Below are positions 16,242 to 25,512 of a stretch of DNA of 64,000 nucleotides, in pieces; within the stretch, counting starts at the first letter, position 1; every line of letters begins with the position of its first letter. The DNA lies in contig NZ_UFQO01000002.1 in NCBI RefSeq assembly GCF_900497595.1, positions 124,001 to 188,000 on the forward strand, read 5' to 3'. A program made the position numbers and the translations under genes. The notes below the pieces were generated by a model that ran no database searches, was not told the DNA's origin, and saw only the letters and a list, made by a program, of their open reading frames with translations. This DNA is from Treponema pectinovorum (GTDB lineage Bacteria > Spirochaetota > Spirochaetia > Treponematales > Treponemataceae).

Positions 16242-17531
16242 ATGGCAGATTTTTCTAATACACATTTTGAAACAAAACAATTACATATTGGGCAGGAAAC
16301 TCCAGACCCTGCGTCAGATTCAAGAGCTGTTCCAATTTATCAAACAAGTTCGTATGTTTTTCGTAATGCGCAACATGCGGCAGACAGATTTGGACTTAGC
16401 GATGCGGGTAACATCTACGGTAGGCTCACAAATTCCACACAAGACGTTTTAGAAAAAAGAATTGCTGCACTGGAAGGTGGCTCTGCGACTTTGGCAGTTG
16501 CTTCTGGGGCTGCGGCAATTACCTACGCGATTGAAGCACTTGCACAAAATGGCGACCATGTTATTTCGCAAAAGACAATCTACGGTGGAACGTACAACCT
16601 TTTAAAGCACACTTTGAGCAAATTCGGCGTTGAAACAACTTTTGTCGACGTTCACAATCTTAAAGAAGTTGAATCGGCAATAAAACCAAATTCAAAAATC
16701 TTGTATTTAGAAACCTTAGGAAATCCTAATTCCGACATTCCAGATTTGGATGCGTTAATTGAATTGGGGCACAAACATGAGCTTGCAGTTATAGTAGACA
16801 ATACTTTTGGAACTCCGTATTTTATTCGTCCGCTTGAACACGGAGCAGATGTTGTCGTTCATTCTGCAACAAAATTTATAGGCGGGCACGGAACAACTCT
16901 AGGCGGAATCATAATTGAATCTGGAAAATCAAACTGGAAAAATTCCAAATTTCCAACTTTGTCGCAACCAAACAAAAGTTATCACGGAGTGAGTTTTGTG
17001 GATGCTGCTCCTAATGCAGCATTCGTAACCTACATTCGTGCAATTTTACTCCGCGACCAGGGGGCTGCAATTTCACCTTTTAATGCTTGGGCATTGATTC
17101 AAGGAACAGAAACGCTTTCGCTCCGACTTGAACGGCACGCAGAAAACACAAAAAAAGTTGTCGAATATTTAGCAAAGCATCCAAAGGTGCAAAAGGTAAA
17201 TCATCCGTCGCTTGCAACACATCCCGACAATGCGCTTTTTAAAAAGTATTTTCCAAACGGTGGAGCTTCGATTTTTACTTTTGAAATAAAAGGTGGGCGC
17301 GAAGCTGCTTGGGCATTTATCGACAACTTGCAGATTTTTAGTTTGCTTGCAAATGTTGCCGATGTAAAATCGCTTGTAATTCATCCTGCTTCGACAACAC
17401 ATTCTCAGTTAAGCCCAGCGGAATTGGAAGACCAGCAGATTACACAAAGCACAATCCGACTTTCGATTGGCACCGAGCATATAGACGACATAATTGCCGA
17501 TCTTGCGCGGGGTTTTGCAGCAGTAAAATAA
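16242..17531 (+). CDS. metY: O-acetylhomoserine sulfhydrylase (Cys/Met metabolism PLP enzyme)
   Basis: 429 aa, typical of the O-acetyl-L-homoserine aminocarboxypropyltransferase branch. It starts [30 protein letters not shown] follows. The PLP lysine is Lys211 in [18 protein letters not shown], and the Arg-binding region [17 protein letters not shown] and C-terminal [19 protein letters not shown] are intact. The enzyme makes homocysteine from O-acetylhomoserine and sulfide in the cytoplasm, and some members also act as cysteine synthases. AGGAG precedes the ATG. It stands alone behind an unusual regulated leader with a promoter-embedded operator, which indicates sulfur or methionine control. 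A mosaic repeat follows directly. Confidence 0.94.
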   Translation: MADFSNTHFETKQLHIGQETPDPASDSRAVPIYQTSSYVFRNAQHAADRFGLSDAGNIYGRLTNSTQDVLEKRIAALEGGSATLAVASGAAAITYAIEALAQNGDHVISQKTIYGGTYNLLKHTLSKFGVETTFVDVHNLKEVESAIKPNSKILYLETLGNPNSDIPDLDALIELGHKHELAVIVDNTFGTPYFIRPLEHGADVVVHSATKFIGGHGTTLGGIIIESGKSNWKNSKFPTLSQPNKSYHGVSFVDAAPNAAFVTYIRAILLRDQGAAISPFNAWALIQGTETLSLRLERHAENTKKVVEYLAKHPKVQKVNHPSLATHPDNALFKKYFPNGGASIFTFEIKGGREAAWAFIDNLQIFSLLANVADVKSLVIHPASTTHSQLSPAELEDQQITQSTIRLSIGTEHIDDIIADLARGFAAVK

Positions 17532-17539
17532 AAAAAGTT

Positions 17540-17832
17540 GGGCGCATTTTAAGTTTGCTAAAAGCAAACTTAAAACCGGGCTATTCAGGGTTCCGCTTTC
17601 GCTCCATTCGCCGCAAGCGGCGAACGCCTAACGGCGCCCTTACTATCCCTTGCGCAGACAAACTTAGGTCGCACATCCTGTGCGACGATGTTTGCGATAG
17701 GGTCTACTTGTAGCCCCGTTGCCTGCCTGCGAGCTTACAGCGCTAGGGATAGTAGTGGTCGCGAAGCGAGTGCATCGCACCGAAGCGTTAGCGTAGCCAC
17801 GAATAGCCCGGTGCCGCTTGCGGCAAGCGCCC
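17540..17832 (-). repeat. Mosaic intergenic repeat between metY and ettA
   Basis: Bounded by GGGCGC and GCGCCC. It holds the hairpin AAGTTTGC/GCAAACTT, GGTTCCGCTTTCGCTCCATT, the D hairpin GTCGCACAGGATGTGCGAC read on the minus strand (17686-17668, perfect stem, GGA loop), module C reading on the minus strand, and at 17760-17832 an inverted copy of module A of the 13091 element. Confidence 0.85.
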
Positions 17833-17880
17833 AGATTAAAAGCACTTAAAAAAACACCCCTACAAACTTCCTTTAGGTTT

Positions 17881-17889
17881 TGTTATACT
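17881..17889 (+). promoter_or_regulatory. Extended -10 of ettA, leaderless
   Basis: TGT-TATACT (17881-17889) is an extended -10, ending 6 nt before the ettA ATG. No Shine-Dalgarno is present; the spacer is TTTTGC. Confidence 0.55.
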
Positions 17890-17895
17890 TTTTGC

Positions 17896-19659
17896 ATGGC
17901 TAAGACATTTGACGACAAAAAAATTATCTACACCATGGATCGCGTAAGCCGCGCCTATGGAACTAAGGTTGTCCTAAAGGACATTTCTATCTCGTATTAT
18001 TACGGTGCAAAAATCGGCGTTATCGGCGAAAACGGTGCCGGAAAATCTTCGCTTTTTAAAATTTTTGCAGGGCTCGACACAGACTACACTGGGGAAACTC
18101 ATCTTTTACCCGGGTATTCCATTGGATATCTTGAACAGGAGCCTTATCTCGAAAATGGGAAAACTGTTCTTGAAGTTGTTAAAGAGGGGGTAAAACCTAT
18201 AACCGACCTTCTTGCAGAATTCGACAAAGTAAATGAAGCGTTTGGCGAGCCTGATGCGGATTTTGACAAGTTGTGTGCAAGACAGGCTGAAATTCAAGAA
18301 AAATTGGATGCCGCAGATGCATGGAATTTGGATGCAAACCTTGAGCTCGCAATGGATGCTTTGCGATGCCCGCCGCCTGAACAAATTGTCGATGTTCTTT
18401 CTGGTGGTGAGCGCCGCCGTGTTGCTCTTTGCCGCCTGTTGCTTCAAAAACCAGATATTCTTTTGCTAGACGAACCTACAAACCACTTGGATGCGGAAAC
18501 TGTCGCATGGCTTGAGCGTCATCTAAAAGACTATCCTGGAACCATAATCGCAATTACCCACGACCGTTATTTTTTAGACAACGTTGCTGGCTGGATTTTG
18601 GAAATGGACAGGGGAGAAGGCTATCCGTTTAAGGGAAATTATACCCAGTGGCTTGAAGCAAAAGAAAAGCGATTGGCCCTTGAAGAAAAACAAGCAAGTG
18701 TACGCAGACGAGAAATGCAAGAAGAATTGGAATGGATTCACGCTGGTGCAAAAGGAAGACAGGCAAAACACAAAGAACACATTACAAAATATGAAACTTT
18801 GCTTGCAGAAGAATCCAAACGTGTTCAATTAAAAGACAGCCAAATTTCTATTCCAGCAGGTCCACGACTTGGAAATGTTATTGTAGATGCAGAAAAACTT
18901 ACAAAATCTTTTGGCGACAGGCTTCTATTCGAAAATCTTGACTTTCATATTCCAGCTGGAGCAGTCGTTGGAATTGTTGGTCCAAACGGAGCAGGAAAAA
19001 CAACTCTCTTTAAAATGATTGCAACAGCGGCGGGTCAAGAAGTTGAAATGCCAGACGGCAAACTCGGAAAAGAATTACCAGATTCTGGAAGTTTAAAAAT
19101 TGGCGACACAGTAAAACTCGTTTATGTTGACCAGATGCGCTCTAAACTCGATTTAAACAAAACCGTTTACGAAATGTTGAGCGGCGGTAGCGATATGATA
19201 AAACTGGGTGCAGTTGACGAAAAAGGCCGCCCCGTAAATGGAGCGATAAGAGAAATAAACGCTCACGCTTACTGTTCCTGGTTTAATTTTAATTCTTCCG
19301 AACAAAATAAAAAGATAAGCGTTCTTTCTGGTGGCGAAAAAAATCGTCTGAATATGGGAATGATGTTCAAAGAAGCAGGCAATGTTCTTTTGCTCGACGA
19401 ACCAACCAACGACTTGGACATTTCAACAACTCGTTCACTAGAAGAAGCGATTAACTCTTTTGCAGGCGTTGTAATGGTCATAAGCCACGATCGTTATTTT
19501 TTAGACAGAATTTGTACGCACATCCTCGCTTTTGAAAACAATTCAAACATTCACTTTTTTGAAGGCAACTGGTCAGAATATGTTGAATGGAAGAAAAATG
19601 TTTTGGGAATTGACGATGAAGTTCCGCACAAAACTGTCTACAGGAAACTCACGCGATAA
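17896..19659 (+). CDS. ettA: Energy-dependent translational throttle protein EttA (ABC-F)
   Basis: 587 aa. Two ABC domains with no membrane part. The first has Walker A GENGAGKSS, signature LSGGERRRVALC and DEPTNHLDAETVAWLERHL. The P-site tRNA interaction arm is typical of EttA (WIHAGAKGRQAKHKEHITKY near residue 290). The second has Walker A GPNGAGKTT, signature LSGGEKNRLNMGMM and DEPTNDLDI. EttA binds the ribosomal E site and gates the first elongation step according to ATP/ADP. It is about 30 residues longer than the E. coli protein, with extra sequence in the second ABC domain around AAGQEVEMPDGKLGKELPDS. The ATG at 17896 is chosen over 17818 because family homology begins there; it has no ribosome-binding site. 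Confidence 0.94.
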   Translation: MAKTFDDKKIIYTMDRVSRAYGTKVVLKDISISYYYGAKIGVIGENGAGKSSLFKIFAGLDTDYTGETHLLPGYSIGYLEQEPYLENGKTVLEVVKEGVKPITDLLAEFDKVNEAFGEPDADFDKLCARQAEIQEKLDAADAWNLDANLELAMDALRCPPPEQIVDVLSGGERRRVALCRLLLQKPDILLLDEPTNHLDAETVAWLERHLKDYPGTIIAITHDRYFLDNVAGWILEMDRGEGYPFKGNYTQWLEAKEKRLALEEKQASVRRREMQEELEWIHAGAKGRQAKHKEHITKYETLLAEESKRVQLKDSQISIPAGPRLGNVIVDAEKLTKSFGDRLLFENLDFHIPAGAVVGIVGPNGAGKTTLFKMIATAAGQEVEMPDGKLGKELPDSGSLKIGDTVKLVYVDQMRSKLDLNKTVYEMLSGGSDMIKLGAVDEKGRPVNGAIREINAHAYCSWFNFNSSEQNKKISVLSGGEKNRLNMGMMFKEAGNVLLLDEPTNDLDISTTRSLEEAINSFAGVVMVISHDRYFLDRICTHILAFENNSNIHFFEGNWSEYVEWKKNVLGIDDEVPHKTVYRKLTR

Positions 19660-19664
19660 AACAA

Positions 19665-19719
19665 AAGCACCATTGTAAACAGCATTTTGTTTTGCCATCT
19701 ACGCAATGGTGCTTTTTTA
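19665..19719 (+). terminator. Intrinsic terminator of ettA
   Basis: AGCACCATTG (19666-19675) pairs perfectly with CAATGGTGCT (19704-19713), then TTTTTTAT. Confidence 0.8.
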
Positions 19720-19726
19720 TAGACAC

Positions 19727-19797
19727 AGCGGATAGCGGGAGTCGGACCCGTCTCTCAGGCTTGGGAAGCCCACGTACTACCGATGTACTATATCCGC
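19727..19797 (-). tRNA. tRNA-Gly (anticodon CCC)
   Basis: Cloverleaf on the minus strand: acceptor GCGGATA/TATCCGC, D arm GTAC-loop-GTAC, anticodon stem-loop TGGGC-TTCCCAA-GCCTG with CCC at positions 34-36, T arm with loop TCCGACT. About 71 nt, no encoded CCA. Odd points are C at position 55 and an A-C mismatch at the base of the T stem. A -10-like TAAAAT (19813-19808) lies 10 nt upstream, overlapping the 3' end of the adjacent transporter gene. Confidence 0.9.
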
Positions 19798-19810
19798 AAG
19801 TTGCTTTATT

Positions 19811-20572
19811 TTAACAAGTTTTTTGGAATTCAACCAGCCCAAAAGAAGTTTTGCAAGACAGTTTTCTCTTTTTAAGATACATCGTAAGCCACCAAACACA
19901 ACAAAAACAGGCAAAAATTAAACTCATAATTACAAAAATTGGAATATCAACTTCCAATCCCTTAGCAAAAAAGTTTTGCTGTAAAAGGACAAGCGCTTGA
20001 TAAAAAGTATAGAAAGAAAAAAATGCAAAAAGCACAAATGAAAGAATTTTCATAATTGAATCTGGCACCCTCTTTTTTAAAAGCAATCCAATCATCATTC
20101 CTATAAAATCCGCCGCAAAAAAACCTGCAACGCAAGCCAAAAATACCGTGAAAATTCCGCTCAAACCGTAATTTGCCCCAAAAGTTAAAGCGGTCAGCTG
20201 AGTTTTATCGCCCAATTCAGCAGCAAAAAAAGTCCAAAAAATAGCAAAAGTTGCGAATTTCATCTTGCATTCTTTTTCTCCGCCTTCGCATTCTTCCTTA
20301 AAAAAACTCGAAAATGCAAAGTACATAAAGGCTACCGCAGCTACAAATTTTACCGACCAAAGATAAGAATTTAATATTTGATTCAAGGCACCGCCAATAA
20401 AAACCGCAATCGCATTCAACAAAATAACCGCTGGCAAAAATCCCAAAATAATCTGCCGCATTTTGTACTTAGATGTCATTCCCACCAAAATCAGTTGAGT
20501 TTTATCACCAAATTCCGCTGCAAATTCCGCAAAAAAAATCGTAAAGAATACAGAAAAAAGATTTTGTTCCAT
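19811..20572 (-). CDS. GDT1/TMEM165 (UPF0016) family divalent-cation transporter
   Basis: 253 aa, about seven membrane helices. Two copies of the family signature E-x-G-D-K-T-Q are seen: AEFGDKTQLI near residues 19-27 and AELGDKTQLT near 118-127. Family members export or exchange Mn2+, Ca2+ or related cations (bacterial MneA-type proteins export manganese). The start has AGGAG 9 nt upstream. The upstream leader holds a yybP-ykoY-type manganese riboswitch with a terminator, which strongly supports a manganese-efflux role. A cytoplasmic loop of about 15 charged residues (KEECEGGEKECK) separates the two halves. Confidence 0.92.
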   Translation of the reverse strand: MEQNLFSVFFTIFFAEFAAEFGDKTQLILVGMTSKYKMRQIILGFLPAVILLNAIAVFIGGALNQILNSYLWSVKFVAAVAFMYFAFSSFFKEECEGGEKECKMKFATFAIFWTFFAAELGDKTQLTALTFGANYGLSGIFTVFLACVAGFFAADFIGMMIGLLLKKRVPDSIMKILSFVLFAFFSFYTFYQALVLLQQNFFAKGLEVDIPIFVIMSLIFACFCCVWWLTMYLKKRKLSCKTSFGLVEFQKTC

Positions 20573-20608
20573 AAAGCAAAACTCCTAAAAATCAAAAATG
20601 CACAAAGC

Positions 20609-20762
20609 AAAAAAAATGACCTGCAAAATCTGCACAGGTCAATTCAAAACGAACGCATGCACAGAAAATCCATCTGCACATGAGTCTCGCAAATTAAAGA
20701 AAGCCAGGAAAAACCAGCATGTTGACTTTCTACTTACTCAAAGTCTGCTACTCCCTCACGAG
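20609..20762 (-). ncRNA. yybP-ykoY-type Mn2+ riboswitch with transcription terminator
   Basis: Read on the minus strand, the leader opens with GAGGGAGTAGC (yybP-ykoY usually GGGGAGUAGC), continues with GTCAACATGCTGG...CCTGGC and later GCGAGACTCATG. It ends with a perfect 7-bp hairpin TGACCTG/CAGGTCA (20641-20617) followed by eight T, an intrinsic terminator. The downstream gene is a UPF0016 cation exporter, a known partner of this riboswitch. In the known class, Mn2+ binding favours readthrough. Class assignment is from recalled conserved motifs and gene context, not a covariance-model search. Confidence 0.75.
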
Positions 20763-20831
20763 TAAAATTAATATATCAAAGCATTTTCAGTTAGGTGAAC
20801 TTAAAAATAATTAGCACTTGCTAACTTATAA

Positions 20832-21108
20832 GGGCGTTCGGCACAATCTAAAGTTTGTGCCGTCGGGCTTTGCAGGGCTACGCCTTTCGGCTTCGACCAA
20901 ACGCCATCAAAAAAATATCGCATTGCAAAATTTATTTTTTTCAATAAATATTTCGCCTTGCGTTGCATAAAATTTAAAGGCGTTTGTTTTCGCTACGCTC
21001 ACCCTTTCAAGCCCTAACGCTGTAAGCTCGCAGGCGGGTAGCGGGGCTACAAGTAGACCCTAACGCATTGTCGCAAACTGACATCTGTCGCACAGGAGGT
21101 GCAACTAA
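20832..21108 (+). repeat. Mosaic intergenic repeat upstream of malic enzyme
   Basis: Starts GGGCGTTCG, then the variable hairpin GGCACAA/TTGTGCC, then GGGCTTTGCAGGGCTACGCC, CAAACGCCAT, an AT-rich filler, and GCGTTTGTTTTCGCTACGCT. Modules B and C follow, with D at 21087-21105 (loop AGGAG, one stem mismatch). It is an inverted counterpart of the element at 28857-29063 with a different hairpin and different filler. Confidence 0.85.
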
Positions 21109-21150
21109 CAATAAATCTCGGCGGTTATTTATCAATTACTTGTTTTGGAT

Positions 21151-21156
21151 TATACT
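21151..21156 (+). promoter_or_regulatory. -10 box of malic enzyme gene, near-leaderless
   Basis: TATACT ending 9 nt before the ATG at 21166; no Shine-Dalgarno in the spacer (TTTTCTACT). No good -35 seen. Confidence 0.45.
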
Positions 21157-21165
21157 TTTTCTACT

Positions 21166-22344
21166 ATGGCAACAATTTACGAAAAAGCACTCGAAAAACA
21201 CGAGCAATGGAAAGGTAAACTTTCTACGGAATTAAAATCACCGCTGGAAACACGAGATGATCTTTCTCTCGCATATACTCCAGGCGTTGCAGAACCCTGC
21301 CGTCAAATTGCAAAGAATCCTGACGATGTTTACAAATACACTTGGAAAGGAAACACTATTGCAGTTGTAAGCGATGGAACGGCGGTTTTGGGTCTGGGCG
21401 ATATAGGTCCTGCGGCAGGGCTTCCCGTTATGGAAGGCAAATGCGTGCTTTTTAAAAAGTTTGCAGGTCTTGATGCAGTTCCCCTTTGCATAGATACAAA
21501 AGACCCAAAAAAAATAATTGAATTTTGCAAACAGATTGCTCCAACTTTTGGCGGAATAAACTTAGAAGATATTTCAGCACCACGCTGCGTAGAAATTGAA
21601 CGCACTCTAATAAAAGAACTGGATATTCCGGTTTTCCACGATGACCAGCACGGAACAGCAATAGTTGTAACCGCTGCGGTTATAAATGCTTTAAAAGTTG
21701 CCCAAAAAAAAGCAGAAGATTGTACCGTTATAGTTTCTGGAACTGGAGCAGCTGGTTCTTCAATAATAAGAATGCTTCACCAACTGGGAATAAAAAAAAT
21801 ATACGGATTTAACATAAATGGAATCGTCATAAAAGATGATTACGACAAATACGATTTTTTAACACAAGAGTTAACGCAAATAACAAATCCAGACAACCGT
21901 CGCATTACAATGGCACAAGCAATGGTCGGAACAGATATTTTTGTTGGGGTTTCTGCACCAAATCTTGTAACTCAAGAAATGGTAAAATCAATGGCAACAA
22001 AATCAATCATCTTTGCAATGGCAAATCCAGAACCAGAGATAACTTACGAAAAAGCAAAACAAGCAGGAGCGTTTATAGTTGGAACAGGTCGCTCCGACTA
22101 TCCAAATCAAATAAACAACATTTTGGCATTTCCTGGACTTTTTAGAGGTGCATTGGATTGCAGAGCAACAAAAATTACAGAGGAAATGAAGATTGCCGCA
22201 AGCCGTGGGCTGGCTTCTTTGGTTTCTCAGGAAGAACTCTGTCCAGACAAAATAATTCCAGATGCTTTTGATGAACGCGTTGCAAAAACTGTAGCAAAAG
22301 CGGTTTCGGACGAAGCAAAAAAAGCGGGTTTAGCTCGCCTGTAA
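21166..22344 (+). CDS. Malic enzyme (NAD(P)-dependent malate dehydrogenase, decarboxylating)
   Basis: 392 aa, the short bacterial form without the C-terminal phosphotransacetylase domain of E. coli MaeB. Visible are SLAYTPGVAEPCRQIAKNPD, GDIGPAAGLPVMEGKCVLFK, the metal-binding VFHDDQHGTAIVVTAAVINA near residue 160, the dinucleotide loop VSGTGAAGSSIIRML near 195 and FAMANPEPEITYEKA near 285. It converts malate to pyruvate and CO2, giving NADH or NADPH; cofactor preference cannot be read from sequence. The ATG at 21166 is used: the family begins with this MATIYEKALEKHEQW segment, whereas the earlier in-frame ATG at 21145 would place the start before the -10 box. Confidence 0.92.
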   Translation: MATIYEKALEKHEQWKGKLSTELKSPLETRDDLSLAYTPGVAEPCRQIAKNPDDVYKYTWKGNTIAVVSDGTAVLGLGDIGPAAGLPVMEGKCVLFKKFAGLDAVPLCIDTKDPKKIIEFCKQIAPTFGGINLEDISAPRCVEIERTLIKELDIPVFHDDQHGTAIVVTAAVINALKVAQKKAEDCTVIVSGTGAAGSSIIRMLHQLGIKKIYGFNINGIVIKDDYDKYDFLTQELTQITNPDNRRITMAQAMVGTDIFVGVSAPNLVTQEMVKSMATKSIIFAMANPEPEITYEKAKQAGAFIVGTGRSDYPNQINNILAFPGLFRGALDCRATKITEEMKIAASRGLASLVSQEELCPDKIIPDAFDERVAKTVAKAVSDEAKKAGLARL

Positions 22345-22353
22345 TAAAAAGGC

Positions 22354-23148
22354 ATGGGGCATTTAACTTTTATTCGAAAACTTATATTTGTATCAGTTTT
22401 CTCCTGTCTTTTTTCATATATTTCATTTTCTCAAGCAGTGGCTCATGTTGCTCCAATTGAAGGAATAGACTGGATTTTTGAAACAACAATGGGGTTTCAA
22501 AATTTAAATAATATGATGGCAAAAGAAGGTGGCTCAAGTTCACAAACAAACGAAGCGCTTTTTTTCTCTGGAATTTTATATTCAGCGTATTACAATAAAC
22601 TTCCTTTCTTAAAAGCACAGATGAATATGGGTTTTAGCGAACAAGAAAACATATTATGGACAGACAATCCCAATATAAATGAAGAAAACATAACGATAAA
22701 CGAAAGCCTGCGTTGCATAGAAGTAGACGTGCACTTTCTTATGCCGTCTATTATAGGATACAAAGGATTTTTTTACCCTTTTTTGGGATATTCATTTTTA
22801 AATTATTCATACTATAAGTCATATTCAACTGATGAGCGAGAAAGTTTTCAATTTCACTCCTTTTCTGTAGGACTTGAATATAATGCGCGAATAACCAGAT
22901 TTCTTATCAACTCCTATTATTTTTCTTTTTCGCCTATAATGTTAAATAATTCTGGAAAAAAACGATATTTTTATTACAACTACGGCACAGAGGTAACCAT
23001 ATCTGCCACCCCAGTTTCTCTAAAAGTTTTCCTTGCATTCAAAAACGGCTTTAACGAAGATTCAAAACTTTTTGATAAGGAAACATATACTTTTTCAAAT
23101 TCAGAAGTGGGAATTTCATTTCATGCAAATATTCCTAATTTATGGTAA
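22354..23148 (+). CDS. Exported outer-membrane-like protein of unknown function
   Basis: 264 aa, not recognised. N-terminal signal peptide (FIRKLIFVSVFSCLFSYISF, cleavage probably near SQA-VAH). The rest is rich in Tyr, Phe and Asn in alternating patterns (for example GFFYPFLGYSFLNYSYYKSY, FLINSYYFSFSPIMLNN) and ends with an aromatic residue (NIPNLW), which is typical of an outer-membrane beta-barrel. It begins 9 bp after the malic enzyme stop, perhaps on the same transcript, with only a weak AAAAGG upstream. Its last 9 bp overlap the tail of the convergent radical SAM gene. Confidence 0.6.
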   Translation: MGHLTFIRKLIFVSVFSCLFSYISFSQAVAHVAPIEGIDWIFETTMGFQNLNNMMAKEGGSSSQTNEALFFSGILYSAYYNKLPFLKAQMNMGFSEQENILWTDNPNINEENITINESLRCIEVDVHFLMPSIIGYKGFFYPFLGYSFLNYSYYKSYSTDERESFQFHSFSVGLEYNARITRFLINSYYFSFSPIMLNNSGKKRYFYYNYGTEVTISATPVSLKVFLAFKNGFNEDSKLFDKETYTFSNSEVGISFHANIPNLW

Positions 23149-25341
23149 AACGCACAAACCTTTTCCTCTAAACTCTATTTCATCCGCATCTGCATTTAAT
23201 ATAAATTTTTCTCCCATGAAAAACCACTCAACTTTTTTTTCACCTTTGCTTTTTATTTCGCACTTTTGACCACCTAACCAAATTATTTTTTTTCTGTCTA
23301 GAGGAAGTTCCTTTCTAAAAATAAAATCTCTTTTTTCTTCGTACTTGCTTATCAACTTTTTAATAAAATCCTTTGCGACTGTAGGCTTTGGAACAGAAAA
23401 ATCAAACCAATGCGAAACTGTTTTTTCAATCTGCGCAAAATGCATCCATTCGTTTAAAGAATAATTCAACCCTGCACCGTATTTTTGTGATTTTTTTTCG
23501 CCTTCAAAATGAAGTGCATTTTTTGCAAAAATTGGAATCGATTTTTTCTCAATCACCTTTAACTCTGGATGCTCACCTTTTTTCCATTCGTCATAAACCC
23601 TAGAATGCCGAGTAAGCACAAATTTGTGCCAATAACTGCTGTCCAAAAGTCCGTTTACGTAAAATTGACGCAAGGTTTCCATAGAATTTATCAAATCCTG
23701 CGGAGTTTCAAACCAATAACCATAAATCATATAAGCGTGAACTAAAACTCCCGCTTCTTTAAAAGCACAACAAGCTTCTACAATAGTTTGCAAATCTGTT
23801 CCCTTATGGATAGTTGTTAAGCCGTTTCCTGTCGCACTTTCCAACCCTGCGCTAACTCCAATCAAACCGCCATAAGCAAGATAATCTGCAACATCACGAG
23901 TAAAGTTTTTTTCAAAACGAATGTTACCCCACCAGGTTAAAGGAGTTCCGTGTTCTATATTGAGCCTTGCAAATTCTATCATCATGCTTGGTGGCATCGC
24001 TTCGTCCACAAAATGAATTCCATATATTCCTTTTTTATTGCACTGTTCCAAAAGCCCTTCGTAAAGCGATTTTATGTCGGTCATGCAAAAACTTTTTACA
24101 TAGTCAAGCGTAACATCGCAAAAAGCACATTTATGCCAATAACAGCCGTGTGCCATATATGCTTTTATCCACGCTCCGTCCGACCACAATCTGTGCATTG
24201 AATTTGTATCGTCTATTAAACGGGGATAGCGCGAAAAATCAATATCACAAAAATCTGGGATTACTGTTTTGGTCATCAGTTTTTCAAATTCGATTTCTTC
24301 ATCAGTTGGGTTTATAGGGTCTACGACCGCAATCGTGCTAACCTCATCTTTTCTCTTTAAAAAAGAAAATTTTCTGACATTGTAAACCTGCTCAAACAAT
24401 AGATTGTTTTCATCGCAATCATTTAACTCCATTAAAACTTTTTTGTAAGAAGCATAACCCCTGTCATAGCAAATTAAATCGCAATATTTATAGAGTGAAC
24501 TTTCAAAGGTTTCTCTCAACTCTGTGTTTATAAAACCACCGCCAAAACTTATGTATGTTTGTTTTGGATAATTTTCTTTGATAAAACGCCCAGTAGAAAG
24601 CGCTGCTGCAAAAACTCCAGGAAAAGGAATGCTTATGCAGACCAAAATTTTTTCGTTCACATTATGATTGCAGTCAAAACAATTTTTGCGTTGTTTTTTT
24701 ATAAAATTTTCTATTTCTCTCGCAACAATTTTTTTTAAAAGTGGCTCGTAGAATTCTTTTAAAATAGGAGAATCAATTCCTTGTTCTACTTGAGCAAAAG
24801 TCGACTCGCTTATCGTAAGGCTTTCTGCATATCTCACAAGACTAAAATTTTTGTCAAAAGCAAGCGTTATAAAATCCGCTAAATCTGCAAGTGCATAACT
24901 TGCAAGACTCCTCGCGTCGTCGGTTGTTAAATCGTGGTCTAAATTTTCTAAAAAATTTTCCATTCTGCTACCACGAGGAACGTGCGCACCAAACACAAAA
25001 GAATGTGCACTTTCAAAACCTTTGCCACACAATATCAAACATATTTTTTCAATCCAATTACACCAAAGTTCTGCTTGCGAAACATAGCGTCTAAGATTAA
25101 GACAAGTCGTAATATCTCCGTTTTTCTCTGCTTGTTCAGCAAGTTTTAAAGCATTTTTAGAAGATAGTTCAAATATTTTTTTTAAACCTTCCCTAGAAAA
25201 AATCGAATAAAAAAGTTCTATATTCAAATCTAGCCAACGGCAATCGCACCTCTGCTTTTTAAAAAAGTCAAAAAGATATGCTCCACTTGGATAAACGGTA
25301 TTCAATTGCATAAGCGGTGGCTGAATAATCAAAACATTCAT
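23140..25341 (-). CDS. B12-binding-type radical SAM protein
   Basis: 733 aa. The N-terminal MNVLIIQPPLMQLNTVYPSG is the usual start of cobalamin-binding/radical SAM proteins. A cobalamin-like Rossmann part continues with ILVCISIPFPGVFAAALSTG and YISFGGGFINTELRETF near residue 265. The radical SAM part has Cys400, Cys405 and Cys408 in HGCYWHKCAFCD, and downstream GIHFVDEAMPPS, GLIGVSAGLESATGNGLTTI and HAYMIYGYWFETPQDLI. The cysteine spacing is CX4CX2C rather than CX3CX2C. The substrate is unknown. No ribosome-binding site; TGA-TAAAAT (an extended -10) ends 6 nt before the ATG, so leaderless expression is likely. It stands alone. Confidence 0.85.
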   Translation of the reverse strand: MNVLIIQPPLMQLNTVYPSGAYLFDFFKKQRCDCRWLDLNIELFYSIFSREGLKKIFELSSKNALKLAEQAEKNGDITTCLNLRRYVSQAELWCNWIEKICLILCGKGFESAHSFVFGAHVPRGSRMENFLENLDHDLTTDDARSLASYALADLADFITLAFDKNFSLVRYAESLTISESTFAQVEQGIDSPILKEFYEPLLKKIVAREIENFIKKQRKNCFDCNHNVNEKILVCISIPFPGVFAAALSTGRFIKENYPKQTYISFGGGFINTELRETFESSLYKYCDLICYDRGYASYKKVLMELNDCDENNLLFEQVYNVRKFSFLKRKDEVSTIAVVDPINPTDEEIEFEKLMTKTVIPDFCDIDFSRYPRLIDDTNSMHRLWSDGAWIKAYMAHGCYWHKCAFCDVTLDYVKSFCMTDIKSLYEGLLEQCNKKGIYGIHFVDEAMPPSMMIEFARLNIEHGTPLTWWGNIRFEKNFTRDVADYLAYGGLIGVSAGLESATGNGLTTIHKGTDLQTIVEACCAFKEAGVLVHAYMIYGYWFETPQDLINSMETLRQFYVNGLLDSSYWHKFVLTRHSRVYDEWKKGEHPELKVIEKKSIPIFAKNALHFEGEKKSQKYGAGLNYSLNEWMHFAQIEKTVSHWFDFSVPKPTVAKDFIKKLISKYEEKRDFIFRKELPLDRKKIIWLGGQKCEIKSKGEKKVEWFFMGEKFILNADADEIEFRGKGLCVLP

Positions 25342-25347
25342 ACTCGC

Positions 25348-25356
25348 ATTTTATCA
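25348..25356 (-). promoter_or_regulatory. Extended -10 of the radical SAM gene, leaderless
   Basis: On the minus strand TGA-TAAAAT (25356-25348), then GCGAGT (6 nt), then ATG. No Shine-Dalgarno. Confidence 0.5.
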
Positions 25357-25512
25357 TAATAGAATTTTTTCGAACACAAAAAATAAAATCAGTCATCTTA
25401 TTCGGCTTTAATTTTTACTGTACGATAAAACTTTTTTTTACTAATTTATAAGGATAGATTATAAAAAGTTTGCGTTGCAAACTGCAAAACAAGTTTTTGG
25501 AGATACAAATAA

